Positions 16,480-26,310 are shown, counted from the stretch's first letter. The stretch: DNA of 64,000 bases from Verrucomicrobiota bacterium (GCA_003641745.1 QNAI01000007.1:1-64000), one strand, 5' to 3'. Notes: generated from the sequence alone by a model not told the origin. A program made the numbers and translations.

Positions 16480-17472
16480 TTATCGCTTCAGGTTGACCAC
16501 CTCTTCGAGGACGTCATCGCTGACGGTGATGATCCGCGATCCAGCCTGGAAGCTGCGTTGAGTCGTGATCAGGTTTGCAAACTCCTCGGTCAGATCGACG
16601 TTCGACAATTCGAGGGTTCCGGATCGGATGGCGCCGAGACCGTTGGTCCCGGCCGTATTGGACGATCCGGTGAGGCCGACGGAACCGATGACACCGGCCG
16701 CATCGAAACCACTGAACAGGTTCGAACCCTCACGGGTCAGTGCGGTTGGGTCCTGGAAATCCATCAACATGACCCGGCCGAGGACGATCTCGTCGCCGGT
16801 GGCGGTAAGGGTGGCCTTGATATCGCCGTTGGTGGCGATGGAATAGGACGACATCTTGGGCGCGGCCGCCTCGATCTCGGCATCGGTGAAGGCACCGCCC
16901 GTATTGTTGGTCAAGAGGCCGTTGGCAAAGGTCGGCGTATAGGCTATCCGGATATCACCCACCGAGGTCGGCGGGACAACGGTCTTGACGAAGGACAGCT
17001 CGCCGTTGACCACGGTCGCCTCCCAGGAAGCGGTGCCACCGGTCAGCCCCTGCACCCGGTAGCCATCATTGGTCACAAGAAAGCTGCGGTCGTCGGTTCG
17101 GAAATCGCCGGCCCGGGTTGCATAGACGGTATTGTCGGGAACATTGCGGACCTGGAAGAAACCCTCGCCCTCAACCGCGAGATCGGTCGTCTGCCCGGTG
17201 GTCGAAAGCGCTCCCTGGAGGAACTTGGACTGGATGCCTGAGATCTCCACGCCCATGCCTATCTGCGAGGCTGAACTGTTTGATCCGTTTCCGTCCGAGG
17301 GCGAACTTGCCGGCTTGCTCAGAAACTGGCTGAACGAGTCTGTGTATTTGGTGGTGGACGCTTTGAAAGCCACGCTGTTGACGTTGGCGATGTTGTTGCC
17401 GATGACCTCAAGGCCACGGGCAAAGTTTCTGAGGGCGCTGATGCCGCTGTTGAGTGATCCAATGAGTGCCAT
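16480..17472 (-). CDS. flgE: Flagellar hook protein FlgE
   Basis: The protein is 330 residues. The N-terminus (SLNSGISALRNFARGLEVIG and NNIANVNSVAFKAS) and the C-terminus (DLTEEFANLITTQRSFQAG) are the paired helices of rod and hook proteins. Family members share these ends, but the position directly after flgD identifies it as the hook protein. It is short for FlgE, so the surface-exposed middle domain is reduced. Confidence 0.92.
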   Translation of the reverse strand: MALIGSLNSGISALRNFARGLEVIGNNIANVNSVAFKASTTKYTDSFSQFLSKPASSPSDGNGSNSSASQIGMGVEISGIQSKFLQGALSTTGQTTDLAVEGEGFFQVRNVPDNTVYATRAGDFRTDDRSFLVTNDGYRVQGLTGGTASWEATVVNGELSFVKTVVPPTSVGDIRIAYTPTFANGLLTNNTGGAFTDAEIEAAAPKMSSYSIATNGDIKATLTATGDEIVLGRVMLMDFQDPTALTREGSNLFSGFDAAGVIGSVGLTGSSNTAGTNGLGAIRSGTLELSNVDLTEEFANLITTQRSFQAGSRIITVSDDVLEEVVNLKR

Positions 17473-17488
17473 GGTTGTGTTCTTCGGT

Positions 17489-17929
17489 TTAGGGCTGCGG
17501 GTTGCCTGGGTTGTCGTTTAGTTGGACCCGCCGAACCGAGGCGAAGTCGTATTCCCGGTCATTGATGGTGAGCATGGTGTTCTCACCGTCGGTTCTGACC
17601 GAGGTCACGAGACCTGAAATCGGGCTGCCTTCCGTATCCAGAACTTCAGCGATCTTTCCCAACAGGGATTGAGCGCCGTACAACTGCTGACTCGAGGACA
17701 GGTTGGCCAGGCTGGCGCTCATGCTGTTCTGGAGATCGAGGGCGCTGAAGTTTGCCATCTGTGCGATGAAGGCGGTATCCTCCATCGGCTTGAGGGGGTC
17801 CTGGGAGGCGAACTGCACCGCCAGGAGCTTGAGAAAATCTTCCTGGCCGAGGACCTGTTTGGGAACGCGGGTGGCGGCGGTCGTACTGGAGTCCGCCACG
17901 GTGGAGGTGATTGATTCAACTGTGCTCAT
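17489..17929 (-). CDS. flgD: Flagellar hook-capping protein FlgD
   Basis: The protein is 146 residues from the ATG at 17929. The open frame runs upstream, but that part overlaps fliK in another frame. The motif LGQEDFLKLLAVQFASQDPL followed by PMEDTAFIAQMANFS is the FlgD N-terminal signature. Only a short C-terminal beta-domain follows, making a compact FlgD. It caps the growing hook. It starts 5 bp after fliK ends. Confidence 0.93.
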   Translation of the reverse strand: MSTVESITSTVADSSTTAATRVPKQVLGQEDFLKLLAVQFASQDPLKPMEDTAFIAQMANFSALDLQNSMSASLANLSSSQQLYGAQSLLGKIAEVLDTEGSPISGLVTSVRTDGENTMLTINDREYDFASVRRVQLNDNPGNPQP

Positions 17930-17934
17930 AATGT

Positions 17935-19464
17935 TCAGACCCAGGCTCGAAGTCGTCCGGGTCCACGGGTTGCGGTTGCCGGTTCGCGGCGGTTCAAATG
18001 GGAGGACCGATCGGTTGATCCAAGGGCCGACTTCGGGGAGGAAGGTGCCCCATCGTCCGGGAAGGTCTCCGGTCCGGCAGAATTCCGGGATTGGGAGTCG
18101 CCTTTTTCCGGAGAGGCATCGGCCGACATGAAAGTCATTGAAGTGAGGCGAGTCCCCCGATCCAGGGCTTCCTGGGTAAACTGGGACCACTGTTGCCGCA
18201 GGGCCGTTTCGAGACCGGGAAGATCGGTCTGAAAGAGCGTCCGAATCTCGCCCCGTTCACTTGTCATCCTGATCCTGATGCTCCCTCCGTCCTCGAACCG
18301 GACGGTCATGGAAAGGCGATCCTGACTGCGAGCCGCCATCTGATCGGCCATTCGGCTGACCATTTCCAGAACGGAGGCCGCATCGGTCGATCGGAGGCCG
18401 GCAAGCGAGACACTCGAGCCTCCGGACGGAGTCGACGAAACAGGGGTGCCTTCAGAAATCGAAGAACCGGCTGCGATGCGATCGTTTGCGGTGGGCTCAG
18501 CCCGGATGCTGTCGGTTTCCGTTCCAATCCGGCCGGCCCGACTCAATCCCAACTGCACGGGGACAGCGGGTCCCAGCGGGGAGTCGGCGGACAGCCTTCC
18601 CCCAATGGGCGAAGGCATCGTCTGCGGGCTGGATTTCTCAGATGGACGACGCATTTGAGTTCCGGGTAAAGCAGCACTGATGCCAGCCCGCTTCTGGAAA
18701 CCCATAAGTGATTGATTGTCACTCGATAGAAAATTTACTTCAGACTTGGATGACTCGGTCGACAGGATCGAATCGGCAGATCTTGACAGACCGGGTGCGG
18801 CAGTTTTTGCCGCACCCCCCTTGGCCGACTTCGTCGGTTGCGCTCTCGCAGGGACCGCCCCGCGTTTGGGCAGATCGGTCGGACCCAGCGGCAGCAGGGA
18901 GTCGCCCTGTTGGACGGGATTTGGAGCGGTTCGCCCTGAAAGGGGCAATTCGTTGCCGGAACCCGCATTGCCCACGGTCCCCGGATCTGCAGTTTGAGAC
19001 CTATTGGACGGACCCGGAAGGATCGGCGTGCGCAGGTTTGCCTGATTCTGTGCCGGATTTGCATCTCCCCCAGGGCGAAGAACCGGATCCGCACGAGGAT
19101 CCTGTCCTGTCTCCGATTGGATCACGGGCTTCTCCATCGGTAGAGCGACGATGTTTTCAACCGGCAGAATAACCTCTCCGGATGGGACGGGATCGGCCAC
19201 AGACGGCCGTGTATCCGCACCGGACAGCACGAAGGCCCCCGCCGACGTTTCAGAGGGAGGAGGCTCCCGTCCTTCCGGATCGATCTCGACCCGGTGGGGA
19301 GATCCGCCGGCCACGGTCTGATCCCAGACCTGGTCGAATTCTTCGGCGCCACCCGGTCCGGGATTTCCAGACTCCAGTCCGCCTTCGCTCTTCTGTCCGT
19401 CCCTATCCACGCCCCGAGACGCGGAGGAACGCACAGGCACGGGAAAACCTGCAGGTGATTCCAT
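17935..19464 (-). CDS. fliK: Flagellar hook-length control protein FliK
   Basis: The protein is 509 residues. About 350 N-terminal residues are Pro/Ser/Gly-rich and probably unfolded, as expected for a molecular ruler. The C-terminal FliK domain contains LSMTVRFEDGGSIRIRMTSE and LPGLETALRQQWSQFTQEAL. It interacts with FlhB to end hook growth. The last 60 residues are again low in order. It sits between the motE-like gene and flgD. Confidence 0.9.
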   Translation of the reverse strand: MESPAGFPVPVRSSASRGVDRDGQKSEGGLESGNPGPGGAEEFDQVWDQTVAGGSPHRVEIDPEGREPPPSETSAGAFVLSGADTRPSVADPVPSGEVILPVENIVALPMEKPVIQSETGQDPRADPVLRPGGDANPAQNQANLRTPILPGPSNRSQTADPGTVGNAGSGNELPLSGRTAPNPVQQGDSLLPLGPTDLPKRGAVPARAQPTKSAKGGAAKTAAPGLSRSADSILSTESSKSEVNFLSSDNQSLMGFQKRAGISAALPGTQMRRPSEKSSPQTMPSPIGGRLSADSPLGPAVPVQLGLSRAGRIGTETDSIRAEPTANDRIAAGSSISEGTPVSSTPSGGSSVSLAGLRSTDAASVLEMVSRMADQMAARSQDRLSMTVRFEDGGSIRIRMTSERGEIRTLFQTDLPGLETALRQQWSQFTQEALDRGTRLTSMTFMSADASPEKGDSQSRNSAGPETFPDDGAPSSPKSALGSTDRSSHLNRREPATATRGPGRLRAWV

Positions 19465-19466
19465 CC

Positions 19467-20084
19467 TTATGAGTTGTTGTCTGCGCTTTCGCGGCGCGCC
19501 AGCCGGAGGCGGTTGGACAGATGCGCGGCTCGTTTTACCAGGACGCCGGCGCCATCCGGTTCCATCGTCATCTGCTCAAAAATGGCGCCCACCACATCGG
19601 GTTTCATGTGCATCAGGATCTTGACCACGACCTCGTCGTCCATCTCGCGCAGGATCTTGAGGGCGGCTTCGGGCGAAATATTCGAGTAAGTCTGGGAAAG
19701 GGCTTTCAGGTTGCGCTGCTCAGAAAGGCTCACCTCAACGATCCTCGCTTCGAGGTTCCCGCGCATGGATTCGAGGATCCGCCGCGAGTTCTCCAACTCG
19801 AGTTTCTCCGCTTGAAGGCGAGCGGCGAAACTCGCCAATTCCGCCTTGCGTTCCTCAAAAGCGAGGCGCTGGGTTTTCAGGTCCTCGACAAAGGTGTCGA
19901 TTTCCGGAGTCCAGAAATCCCAGTAAAAGCGGGCGGGTTCTCCCGGCTCGATCTCGGCCGTATGAACGGATTCGTCCTCGTGCCCGGTCGAGAAAAAACC
20001 GTTGATGAGGGCGGCCTGGCAGCCAAAGAAAAGGGCGACGGCCAGGAGACCGAGGAAGAGGTTGGATTGGAGGGTGCGTTTCAT
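19467..20084 (-). CDS. motE-like: MotE/MgtE-N-like flagellar protein
   Basis: The protein is 205 residues with an N-terminal membrane anchor (LFLGLLAVALFFGCQAALI), a coiled coil at about 60-125, and a C-terminal MgtE-N-like domain: LSQTYSNISPEAALKILREM and KILMHMKPDVVGAIFEQM. Such proteins in flagellar operons are known as MotE, reported as a chaperone or partner of the stator, and the C-terminal repeat resembles FliG and MgtE modules. It lies between fliJ and fliK. Confidence 0.78.
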   Translation of the reverse strand: MKRTLQSNLFLGLLAVALFFGCQAALINGFFSTGHEDESVHTAEIEPGEPARFYWDFWTPEIDTFVEDLKTQRLAFEERKAELASFAARLQAEKLELENSRRILESMRGNLEARIVEVSLSEQRNLKALSQTYSNISPEAALKILREMDDEVVVKILMHMKPDVVGAIFEQMTMEPDGAGVLVKRAAHLSNRLRLARRESADNNS

Positions 20085-20091
20085 GGCAAGC

Positions 20092-20535
20092 TCAGGTTCC
20101 GCGATTGAAGCGGGCGTTAAACAGATCCTCTATTTCGTGTTCCAGGCGACCCTGAAGGTCCTTGCGGAAGGCGTCATGATGGCGCTCCTTCAGCTTCTCG
20201 ATGACTCTCCGCTGCTGCCGACACTCCAGGAGGTTCCTTGTCCTCTCGTCCCGTACCCGTTGAGCGGCTACAAGCCTCTCCTCGAGTTCGCGACGATTCC
20301 GATCCAGGTAGTTCAGGTGGGCCCATTGACCGACCTCGCGAGCGGCCGGTCCCCCGGCTTCGCGTTCAGCCATCCAGGAGGCCAGGCACTGCTCGACCAT
20401 GGTTTCGAGCTCGCTGAGGGCCTGCTCAAAACGGTGCTCCTGGGCGAGAGCCTGGGACAAGGCGGTTCGGGCCCGCTCCTCGTCCCAACTGCGAAGCGTA
20501 AGGACGGACTCCAGGCGAAAGTGAAAGGCTTTCAT
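20092..20535 (-). CDS. fliJ: Flagellar export chaperone FliJ
   Basis: The protein is 147 residues, nearly all coiled coil, and begins MKAFHFRLESVLTLRSWDEE, the FliJ N-terminal pattern. FliJ acts as the stalk of the FliI ATPase ring and moves between FliI and FlhA. Its ATG overlaps the fliI stop by four bases (20532-20535). Confidence 0.92.
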   Translation of the reverse strand: MKAFHFRLESVLTLRSWDEERARTALSQALAQEHRFEQALSELETMVEQCLASWMAEREAGGPAAREVGQWAHLNYLDRNRRELEERLVAAQRVRDERTRNLLECRQQRRVIEKLKERHHDAFRKDLQGRLEHEIEDLFNARFNRGT

Positions 20536-21854
20536 GAGAAGATCTCCTTGAGTTGGTCGAAGCTGACCTCACGGTCGGACAGATCGCCGGGATCCTGGCG
20601 CAAGAGGTTGTTGAAGCGGTCGTGCAGATCGATGGCCAGGTCGATGCGGGAATTGACCCCTTTCTGGTAGGCCCCGAGATTGATGAGGTCCTCGTTCTTC
20701 CGGTGAATCGACATGAGATCACGGGCCAGGCTGGTGAGCTCGGCCTGATCACCGGTCAGAACATCCGGGGCCAACCGACTGACGCTCTCCAGGACATCGA
20801 TGGCAGGAAAGTGATTGGCGGTCGCCAAGCTCCGGGAGAGCACGAGATGACCGTCGAGGATACCCCGGACCGCATCGGCGATCGGCTCGTTGAAATCGTC
20901 GCCCTCAACCAGGACGGTATAGAATGCGGTGATGGATCCGGACTCGCCCATTCCGGTGCGCTCGAGAATCCTCGGGAGCAGGGAGAAGACCGACGGAGTG
21001 TATCCACGGCTGGTGGGCGGTTCTCCGACCGCGAGACCGATTTCGCGCTGGGCCATGGCGAACCGGGTGACCGAATCGAGCAGGAACAGAACATTGGCCC
21101 CTTCATCCCGGAAGGACTCCGCGATCGCGGTGGCGGTGTAGGCGGCGCGCAGGCGAACCGGAGCGGTCTGATCCGAGGTGGCCACCACAACGACCGACTT
21201 GGCCATGCCTTCCGGACCGAGGTCCTTTTCGATGAACTCCCTCAATTCACGGCCGCGTTCGCCGACCAGGGCGATCACATTGACATCAGCTTCGCCGCCC
21301 CGGGCCAGCATTCCCAGCAGGGTCGACTTGCCGACGCCGCTGCCGGCAAAAATTCCGAGTCTCTGACCGCGGCCAACCGGACAGAAAAGATCCAGCGCTC
21401 GCACACCGGTCCGGAAAGGATCGGTGATTCGCTGGCGAAGAAGCGGGTTGGGCGGATGCCTTCTGAGTTGCCCTGAACGTTCGCAATCCAACTCACCCAG
21501 GTCATCAATCGGACGACCCATCCCGTCGAGGACCCGCCCGAGGAGCCCTCTCCCGGAGGGTATCGCGTTTCGCTGGCGCCTGAGGCGCACCTCGCAACCC
21601 GGATGGATGCCTTCCATGTCCCCGAGCGGCATGAGCAAAACCCGATGCTCCCGGAAACCGACTACTTCGGCAAAGACCGTCAAATCGTACTCGTCGGACA
21701 CAATCTCGCAGAGATCCCCAAGTTTTCCCTGCGGCCCGTCGCTTTCGACCAGCAGACCCGTCACCTGGGCCACGCGGCCGATGTGCTCGAGGGTGTGGGA
21801 GTTTGCGACCCGGTCGCTCAGGATCCGGATCCAATCGGCCTGCGCAACTGTCAT
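20532..21854 (-). CDS. fliI: Flagellum-specific ATPase FliI
   Basis: The protein is 440 residues, the normal length. The Walker A motif reads GIFAGSGVGKSTLLG, Walker B is around GANVLFLLDSVTRFAMAQRE, and the F1-beta-like family segment is GEPPTSRGYTPSVFSLLPR. It energises and organises protein export with FliH and FliJ. It overlaps fliH by four bases (21851-21854). Confidence 0.96.
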   Translation of the reverse strand: MTVAQADWIRILSDRVANSHTLEHIGRVAQVTGLLVESDGPQGKLGDLCEIVSDEYDLTVFAEVVGFREHRVLLMPLGDMEGIHPGCEVRLRRQRNAIPSGRGLLGRVLDGMGRPIDDLGELDCERSGQLRRHPPNPLLRQRITDPFRTGVRALDLFCPVGRGQRLGIFAGSGVGKSTLLGMLARGGEADVNVIALVGERGRELREFIEKDLGPEGMAKSVVVVATSDQTAPVRLRAAYTATAIAESFRDEGANVLFLLDSVTRFAMAQREIGLAVGEPPTSRGYTPSVFSLLPRILERTGMGESGSITAFYTVLVEGDDFNEPIADAVRGILDGHLVLSRSLATANHFPAIDVLESVSRLAPDVLTGDQAELTSLARDLMSIHRKNEDLINLGAYQKGVNSRIDLAIDLHDRFNNLLRQDPGDLSDREVSFDQLKEIFS

Positions 21855-22438
21855 ACCGAACCTCCCATCGAAGCCCCGAGCCGATCGATTTTGCGCGAGA
21901 TCCGGCCGTCGATTTTTCCAAATCGCGTGATCCCTTCACAGCCTCCACGATCGAGCCGTGGGTCGCCGACCAACTTCACGCCCGGGTGCCGTTCGTCCAT
22001 GGATGGATCGAGATCGCGAAGAAGCTCGAGATCCCGGGGATTGAGTCTGAGTTCAATTTCGCTCGGATCGATCCCCGCTTCCGCCAGGACATCCTCCGCC
22101 GCCCGAGCCACACTCTCGGCACTCCACTCAAAGTCTTTTATCAAACGCCTGACCGCCTGAACCACGAGCTTGGGCAGGGCTCCGCGAACCTCGCCAACCG
22201 CAGTCTGAACAGCCTTTTCGGCATTCTCGAAAAGGAGGGCGCGCATTTCACTTATCTCGTTGCGCTGTTCCAGAATCTGCTGGTTCACATGGGCGGCGCC
22301 CTCATCGTACCCGCGCTGATACTCGGCCTGGAGGAGGTTTTCGACACCTTCACCCCCGCGTTCGGCCGCCGGACCATCGAAGCGGATGCCGATCGACTGG
22401 AGTAAATGGGGCAGCCGGACTGATTCAGTTGATGACAC
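21851..22438 (-). CDS. fliH: Flagellar export stator protein FliH
   Basis: The product is about 195 residues from a GTG at 22438. No suitable ATG precedes the conserved part, and the longer open frame overlaps fliG by about 100 bp. A GGGGGG run stands about 10 bases upstream of this GTG within fliG and may serve as ribosome site. The protein has a coiled coil (LLQAEYQRGYDEGAAHVNQQ) and a C-terminal domain with LRLNPRDLELL and GDPRLDRGGCEG, typical of FliH/HrpE. It regulates FliI. Confidence 0.88.
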   Translation of the reverse strand: MSSTESVRLPHLLQSIGIRFDGPAAERGGEGVENLLQAEYQRGYDEGAAHVNQQILEQRNEISEMRALLFENAEKAVQTAVGEVRGALPKLVVQAVRRLIKDFEWSAESVARAAEDVLAEAGIDPSEIELRLNPRDLELLRDLDPSMDERHPGVKLVGDPRLDRGGCEGITRFGKIDGRISRKIDRLGASMGGSV

Positions 22439-23441
22439 CGGCACCCCCCTTCTCCAGACTGACTTCCTCCTGTTCCTCCAGCCGGCGCACGATCTGGATG
22501 ATTCGATCCTGGGCCGCTTCAACGTCCTTCAGGCGCACGGACCCAAGCATCTCGAGTTCCTCCTTCAGCGTATCCCCCGCCCGTTTTGAAATCGCGCCGC
22601 AAATGGCGTCATTGAGCAGGGGAGTCGCGGTCTTCAGGGCGAGCACAAGATCACTCGTGTCAACCTCGCGCATGATCCTCTGAAGGTCTTTCTGTTCGAG
22701 ACGGACCAGATCGGCAAAGCCGAACATCTTCTTTCGGATCGCATTGCTCAGCTCCGGATTCCGCTCCTCCATTTTCGTCAGGATGTTCTTGCTCTCCTCC
22801 CGATCGAGGCTGTTGAGCAGCTCGGCCGCCGGTCTGACCCCGCCGCTCAAATGCATGGTCAGCTTTTCCTGATGGTCGAAGTTGTTGGTAAGTGACTTGG
22901 CCACCTTGTTCACCAGTTCGAGCGAGGTCGCATCCAGAGTGCCCAGTCGCTCGACCACCTCTTCGCGCACGTCTGAGTGCAGCATCGGAAGGATATCCGC
23001 CGCCTTTTCCATCTCCAGGTAGGAGAGGATGAAGGCGATGGTCTGACTCTGTTCGGTCTTGAGCAGGTTGAATATCTGCTGGGGTTCCATTTCCCCGATT
23101 TCCTTGATGCAGTCAGCCGAATTGCCACCCGGTGAAATGCGCTCGAGAATGGAGGCCGCCTTGGAGTCACCGGTGGCCAGTTCGAGCGCACGGCGCGCAA
23201 AGGACGCGCCCCCGGAAAGGGAGGAGAAACTCTCCATGATCAAGGTACTGAACTCCTGAATGACCGTCTTCTGCATATCCGGTTCGACCACCTGGAAATG
23301 GGTCATTTCACGGCAGATCGCTTCGATTTCCGCGTCCTCAAACTGACGGAGGATTTCAGCGGCCGTCTCCGGACCGATGACAATCAGAAAGATGGCCAGT
23401 TTCTGGAGTTTGCTCAGCTGTTCGTAATTCGGTGTCGACAT
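22425..23441 (-). CDS. fliG: Flagellar motor switch protein FliG
   Basis: The protein is 338 residues with all three FliG domains. The torque helix region reads LQRIMREVDTSDLVLALKTA and is close to the well-studied enterobacterial sequence. The middle-domain motif usually written EHPQ appears as EQSQ, a small departure. It binds the FliF ring, MotA and FliM. It begins 12 bp after fliF. Confidence 0.96.
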   Translation of the reverse strand: MSTPNYEQLSKLQKLAIFLIVIGPETAAEILRQFEDAEIEAICREMTHFQVVEPDMQKTVIQEFSTLIMESFSSLSGGASFARRALELATGDSKAASILERISPGGNSADCIKEIGEMEPQQIFNLLKTEQSQTIAFILSYLEMEKAADILPMLHSDVREEVVERLGTLDATSLELVNKVAKSLTNNFDHQEKLTMHLSGGVRPAAELLNSLDREESKNILTKMEERNPELSNAIRKKMFGFADLVRLEQKDLQRIMREVDTSDLVLALKTATPLLNDAICGAISKRAGDTLKEELEMLGSVRLKDVEAAQDRIIQIVRRLEEQEEVSLEKGGAGVIN

Positions 23442-23453
23442 GGTAAAGCCTCC

Positions 23454-25034
23454 CTATTTCTGACTGGCCGACATCCATTCCTTCAGCGTGTGGCCGACGT
23501 TGGTCGGCTTCTGCCGTATCAGGTCGTTGAGAAGCTCAGGCGTGACTTCCGATGACGGATCGAGGGCGCGCGGCCCCCTTCCCCTGCGGTCGTCATCCGA
23601 ACGGAGAAGCTCGAACGAGATCTCGTCCGGCTTGTGCTTCTTCAGCAACCGCAGGAAAAAGCCAAAGGCCCCGACTGCGAGGACCACCCCGAAAACGCTC
23701 CGGCCCATGTCCATCCATTGATAGAGTTGCCCTTCGTTCTGGAGGAGGCCCACGGTCTCAACCACCGGATCCTCAGCAAAATCGATCTCCTGCAACGAGA
23801 CGATCTCGTCGAGCGACTGGTTGCGTACGGGAGTGATACCAAGAGCGGTCACCACCATCTGGCGCAACGACTCCAACTCCGCTGCGGTTCGGGGCGCCGT
23901 CGTTCGTTCAGCGGCCTCTCCCGTGGACTGCATGGCCACGAAGACAGCCGCCGTCATCCGGCGAACTTCGCCCGGAGTACGCACCGTCTCGGTCGTTGAG
24001 CGGTTGATCTCGTAATTGTCCGTGCGCGACTTGCGCTTTTCCTCGGCCACGGTGACCGGCGCTCGCGGAGATTCACCGCCGGTTTCCGATGCCGGGATAT
24101 TGGCGGCGACTCCCGCGCCCACGGTCCCGCCGGTTTCACGCGAGATGTTTGAGTCTTCGGTGGTTGTCTGGGAGCGGATCACCTGTCCGTCGGGGTCGAA
24201 ACGTTCCTCGAATGTGGTCGACTGACTGGAGTCAACTTCCACCGAGACGCGCGCCACTGCATTGCCCGGCCCAAGGACGGCCGCCAACATGCTCTCCACC
24301 TTCTTTCCAAAATAGTCCTCCAATTCGCGCCGATACCGAATCTGGCCCGCAGTGAGGCCGCCGATCGACTGCTCCCGGAGTTCGTCGCTCAATACATTTC
24401 CCCGGTTGTCGACCACCACGACATCGTCGAGCCGAAGTCCTTCGACCGCATTGGCCACCAGCGACCGGACCGAATTCACCGCTTCGGGCTCCAGGCGACG
24501 TCCGCCGGTGTCCACCAGGACCGAGGCCGTCGAGCGGGCACTCGTATCGGTCACAAGCAGGCGGTTTTCCGGCATGACCACCATCACCCGGGCCGAGCGG
24601 ACACCATCGAGCTGGGACACGGTTCGTGACAACTCGCCCTGGATCGCACGCAGGTAATTCGTTCGCTGCACAAAATCGCTGATACCAAAGTTTCCCTTGT
24701 CGAAGATCTCGAAGCCGATCGACCCCCCGGAGGGAACCCCCTTGGAGGCCAGATCCATGCGGACACGGTGTACCTGATCTCTGGGGACAAGGATGGAGCC
24801 ACCGCCCGCCGTTACCTCATAGGGAACCGCCTGCGCATCAAGAGCGGCGGCGATATCGCCGGCATCCTTGGGATCGAGGCCGCCGTAGAGCAGTTGCATG
24901 TCGGGACGCGACGCCCACACAAGCATGCCACCCATGGCCACAACGACCACGGCCGATGCGAGCAGAAGCGAGATTTTCTGGTTCAGGCCAAGTTGGCGCC
25001 AGACCGACCAGACGTTTTGAAATAGATTGGGCAT
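23454..25034 (-). CDS. fliF: Flagellar MS-ring protein FliF
   Basis: The protein is 526 residues. It has an N-terminal membrane helix (ISLLLASAVVVVAMGGMLVW), ring-building motifs 1 and 2 (LDPKDAGDIAAALDAQAVPY; LSRTVSQLDGVRSARVMVVM), a periplasmic loop and a C-terminal helix (VFGVVLAVGAFGFFLRLL). The C-terminus that binds FliG ends around LIRQKPTNVGHTLKEWM. It lies between fliE and fliG. Confidence 0.96.
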   Translation of the reverse strand: MPNLFQNVWSVWRQLGLNQKISLLLASAVVVVAMGGMLVWASRPDMQLLYGGLDPKDAGDIAAALDAQAVPYEVTAGGGSILVPRDQVHRVRMDLASKGVPSGGSIGFEIFDKGNFGISDFVQRTNYLRAIQGELSRTVSQLDGVRSARVMVVMPENRLLVTDTSARSTASVLVDTGGRRLEPEAVNSVRSLVANAVEGLRLDDVVVVDNRGNVLSDELREQSIGGLTAGQIRYRRELEDYFGKKVESMLAAVLGPGNAVARVSVEVDSSQSTTFEERFDPDGQVIRSQTTTEDSNISRETGGTVGAGVAANIPASETGGESPRAPVTVAEEKRKSRTDNYEINRSTTETVRTPGEVRRMTAAVFVAMQSTGEAAERTTAPRTAAELESLRQMVVTALGITPVRNQSLDEIVSLQEIDFAEDPVVETVGLLQNEGQLYQWMDMGRSVFGVVLAVGAFGFFLRLLKKHKPDEISFELLRSDDDRRGRGPRALDPSSEVTPELLNDLIRQKPTNVGHTLKEWMSASQK

Positions 25035-25065
25035 GCTCGGTTTAGGGAAAGGGAAACGAAGTCAG

Positions 25066-25452
25066 TCAGACAGGCATTCGCATCAGTTCCTGGTAGGACT
25101 CCACCAGTTTGTTGCGAACCTCGACCAGGAGAGTGAAAGCCAGCCCGGACTCCTGCATCGCGATCATGGATTGGTGAACATTGTCCGATTCGCCCAACAT
25201 CAGCCGCCGGGCTTCCGTCTCGGCCGCCTTGGATTTGCCGTCCACTTCCCGGACCAACTGGCCGAGCATATCGGTGAACGAGGCCGGGGAGGCCCGATCT
25301 GTCCGGCCGATGGGCCCGAGTCCTCCGGGTTTCTCCACATCACTGACCTTGGGAAGAGATCCTCCGGGCGGATTCACCCGTTCCTGTATCTGAGCCTGGA
25401 GGTCTTTGACCCCGTAGGCGGAATTGAGCGACTGGGCAATCGGGCTGATCAT
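25066..25452 (-). CDS. fliE: Flagellar hook-basal body complex protein FliE
   Basis: The protein is 128 residues. The C-terminal half reads NVHQSMIAMQESGLAFTLLV and EVRNKLVESYQELMRMPV, a standard FliE ending. It links the MS ring to the rod. It starts 20 bp after flgC. Confidence 0.95.
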   Translation of the reverse strand: MISPIAQSLNSAYGVKDLQAQIQERVNPPGGSLPKVSDVEKPGGLGPIGRTDRASPASFTDMLGQLVREVDGKSKAAETEARRLMLGESDNVHQSMIAMQESGLAFTLLVEVRNKLVESYQELMRMPV

Positions 25453-25472
25453 GAGCGGAATCCGGGAGAAGA

Positions 25473-25895
25473 TTACTTACCGATCTGCAGGGCTTTCTGA
25501 GCCATCTGTCGCGCGGTGCGAATGACCGAGAGGTTGGCCTCATAGGCACGGGAGGCAGTCATCAGATCGACCATCTCCATCGCCAGGTTCACGTTGGGCA
25601 TCCTGACCATGCCGTTACCGTCCGCATCGGGATGCCCGGGAATATAGATGAGCGGCCCGAGGGACTTGTCCTCGGAGATCCCACCCACTTTGACACCCTG
25701 GCCCATCGAATGGCCCGACCCTCCGGCCCGATCGAGGGCCGCCTCGAAGGACACCAGCTTTCTCTGGTAGGGAAGACCGTTCGGACCCCGCGTGGTATGG
25801 GCGTTCGCAATATTCTGGCTGACCACGTCGAGACGCACCTTTTCGGCGGTCAGGGCGGACGCGGTCGCGTCGAGGGCTGGAATCAGGTTCATCAT
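25473..25895 (-). CDS. flgC: Flagellar rod protein FlgC
   Basis: The protein is 140 residues with N-terminal DATASALTAEKVRLDVVSQN and C-terminal NVNLAMEMVDLMTASRAYEA, the FlgC signatures. It forms part of the proximal rod. It lies 19 bp downstream of flgB. Confidence 0.96.
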   Translation of the reverse strand: MMNLIPALDATASALTAEKVRLDVVSQNIANAHTTRGPNGLPYQRKLVSFEAALDRAGGSGHSMGQGVKVGGISEDKSLGPLIYIPGHPDADGNGMVRMPNVNLAMEMVDLMTASRAYEANLSVIRTARQMAQKALQIGK

Positions 25896-25914
25896 GGCAG
25901 AAATTCTATTCAGA

Positions 25915-26310
25915 TCAGGTGACCCGACCGGTGATCGCAGTCTTGATGCGCTTGAGAGAGTCGCTTGTGTACTGGGCCAGGAAATCGTATTCCAAGGCGT
26001 TGCGGTTCATCTCGAGCAGCTCACGATCAAGCTCGATGTTATTTCCATCCGGTCGGCTCGACTTTGCGGTTGGATCCTGGAGAGACTTGATCTCGAGGTT
26101 CCGGGCTGCGCCCAGGTCTCCCTTCTGCATCAGGGTGTTGAGCTGCTGGGAGAAAGAGGAATCCAGATCGAGCCGCTTGAAGCCGGGGGTTTCGGCATTG
26201 GCCAGATTGGTCGCGATGAGCTCATGGCGCAACGCGGCTGCATCCAACATTTTCTTCGCGAGCACATAGGTCTCCCGCGCCATGACACTTTCGATCATGC
26301 CGCGCATCAC
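25915..26310 (-). CDS. flgB: Flagellar rod protein FlgB, first gene of the flagellar operon
   Basis: The product is up to 131 residues. The frame opens with GTG at 26310 followed by ATG at 26307; another ATG at 26298 is also possible. The motif ALRHELIATNLANAETPGFK identifies a rod protein, and the short length with the flgB-flgC-fliE order identifies FlgB. Upstream is an AT-rich region with a candidate promoter. Confidence 0.94.
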   Translation of the reverse strand: MMRGMIESVMARETYVLAKKMLDAAALRHELIATNLANAETPGFKRLDLDSSFSQQLNTLMQKGDLGAARNLEIKSLQDPTAKSSRPDGNNIELDRELLEMNRNALEYDFLAQYTSDSLKRIKTAITGRVT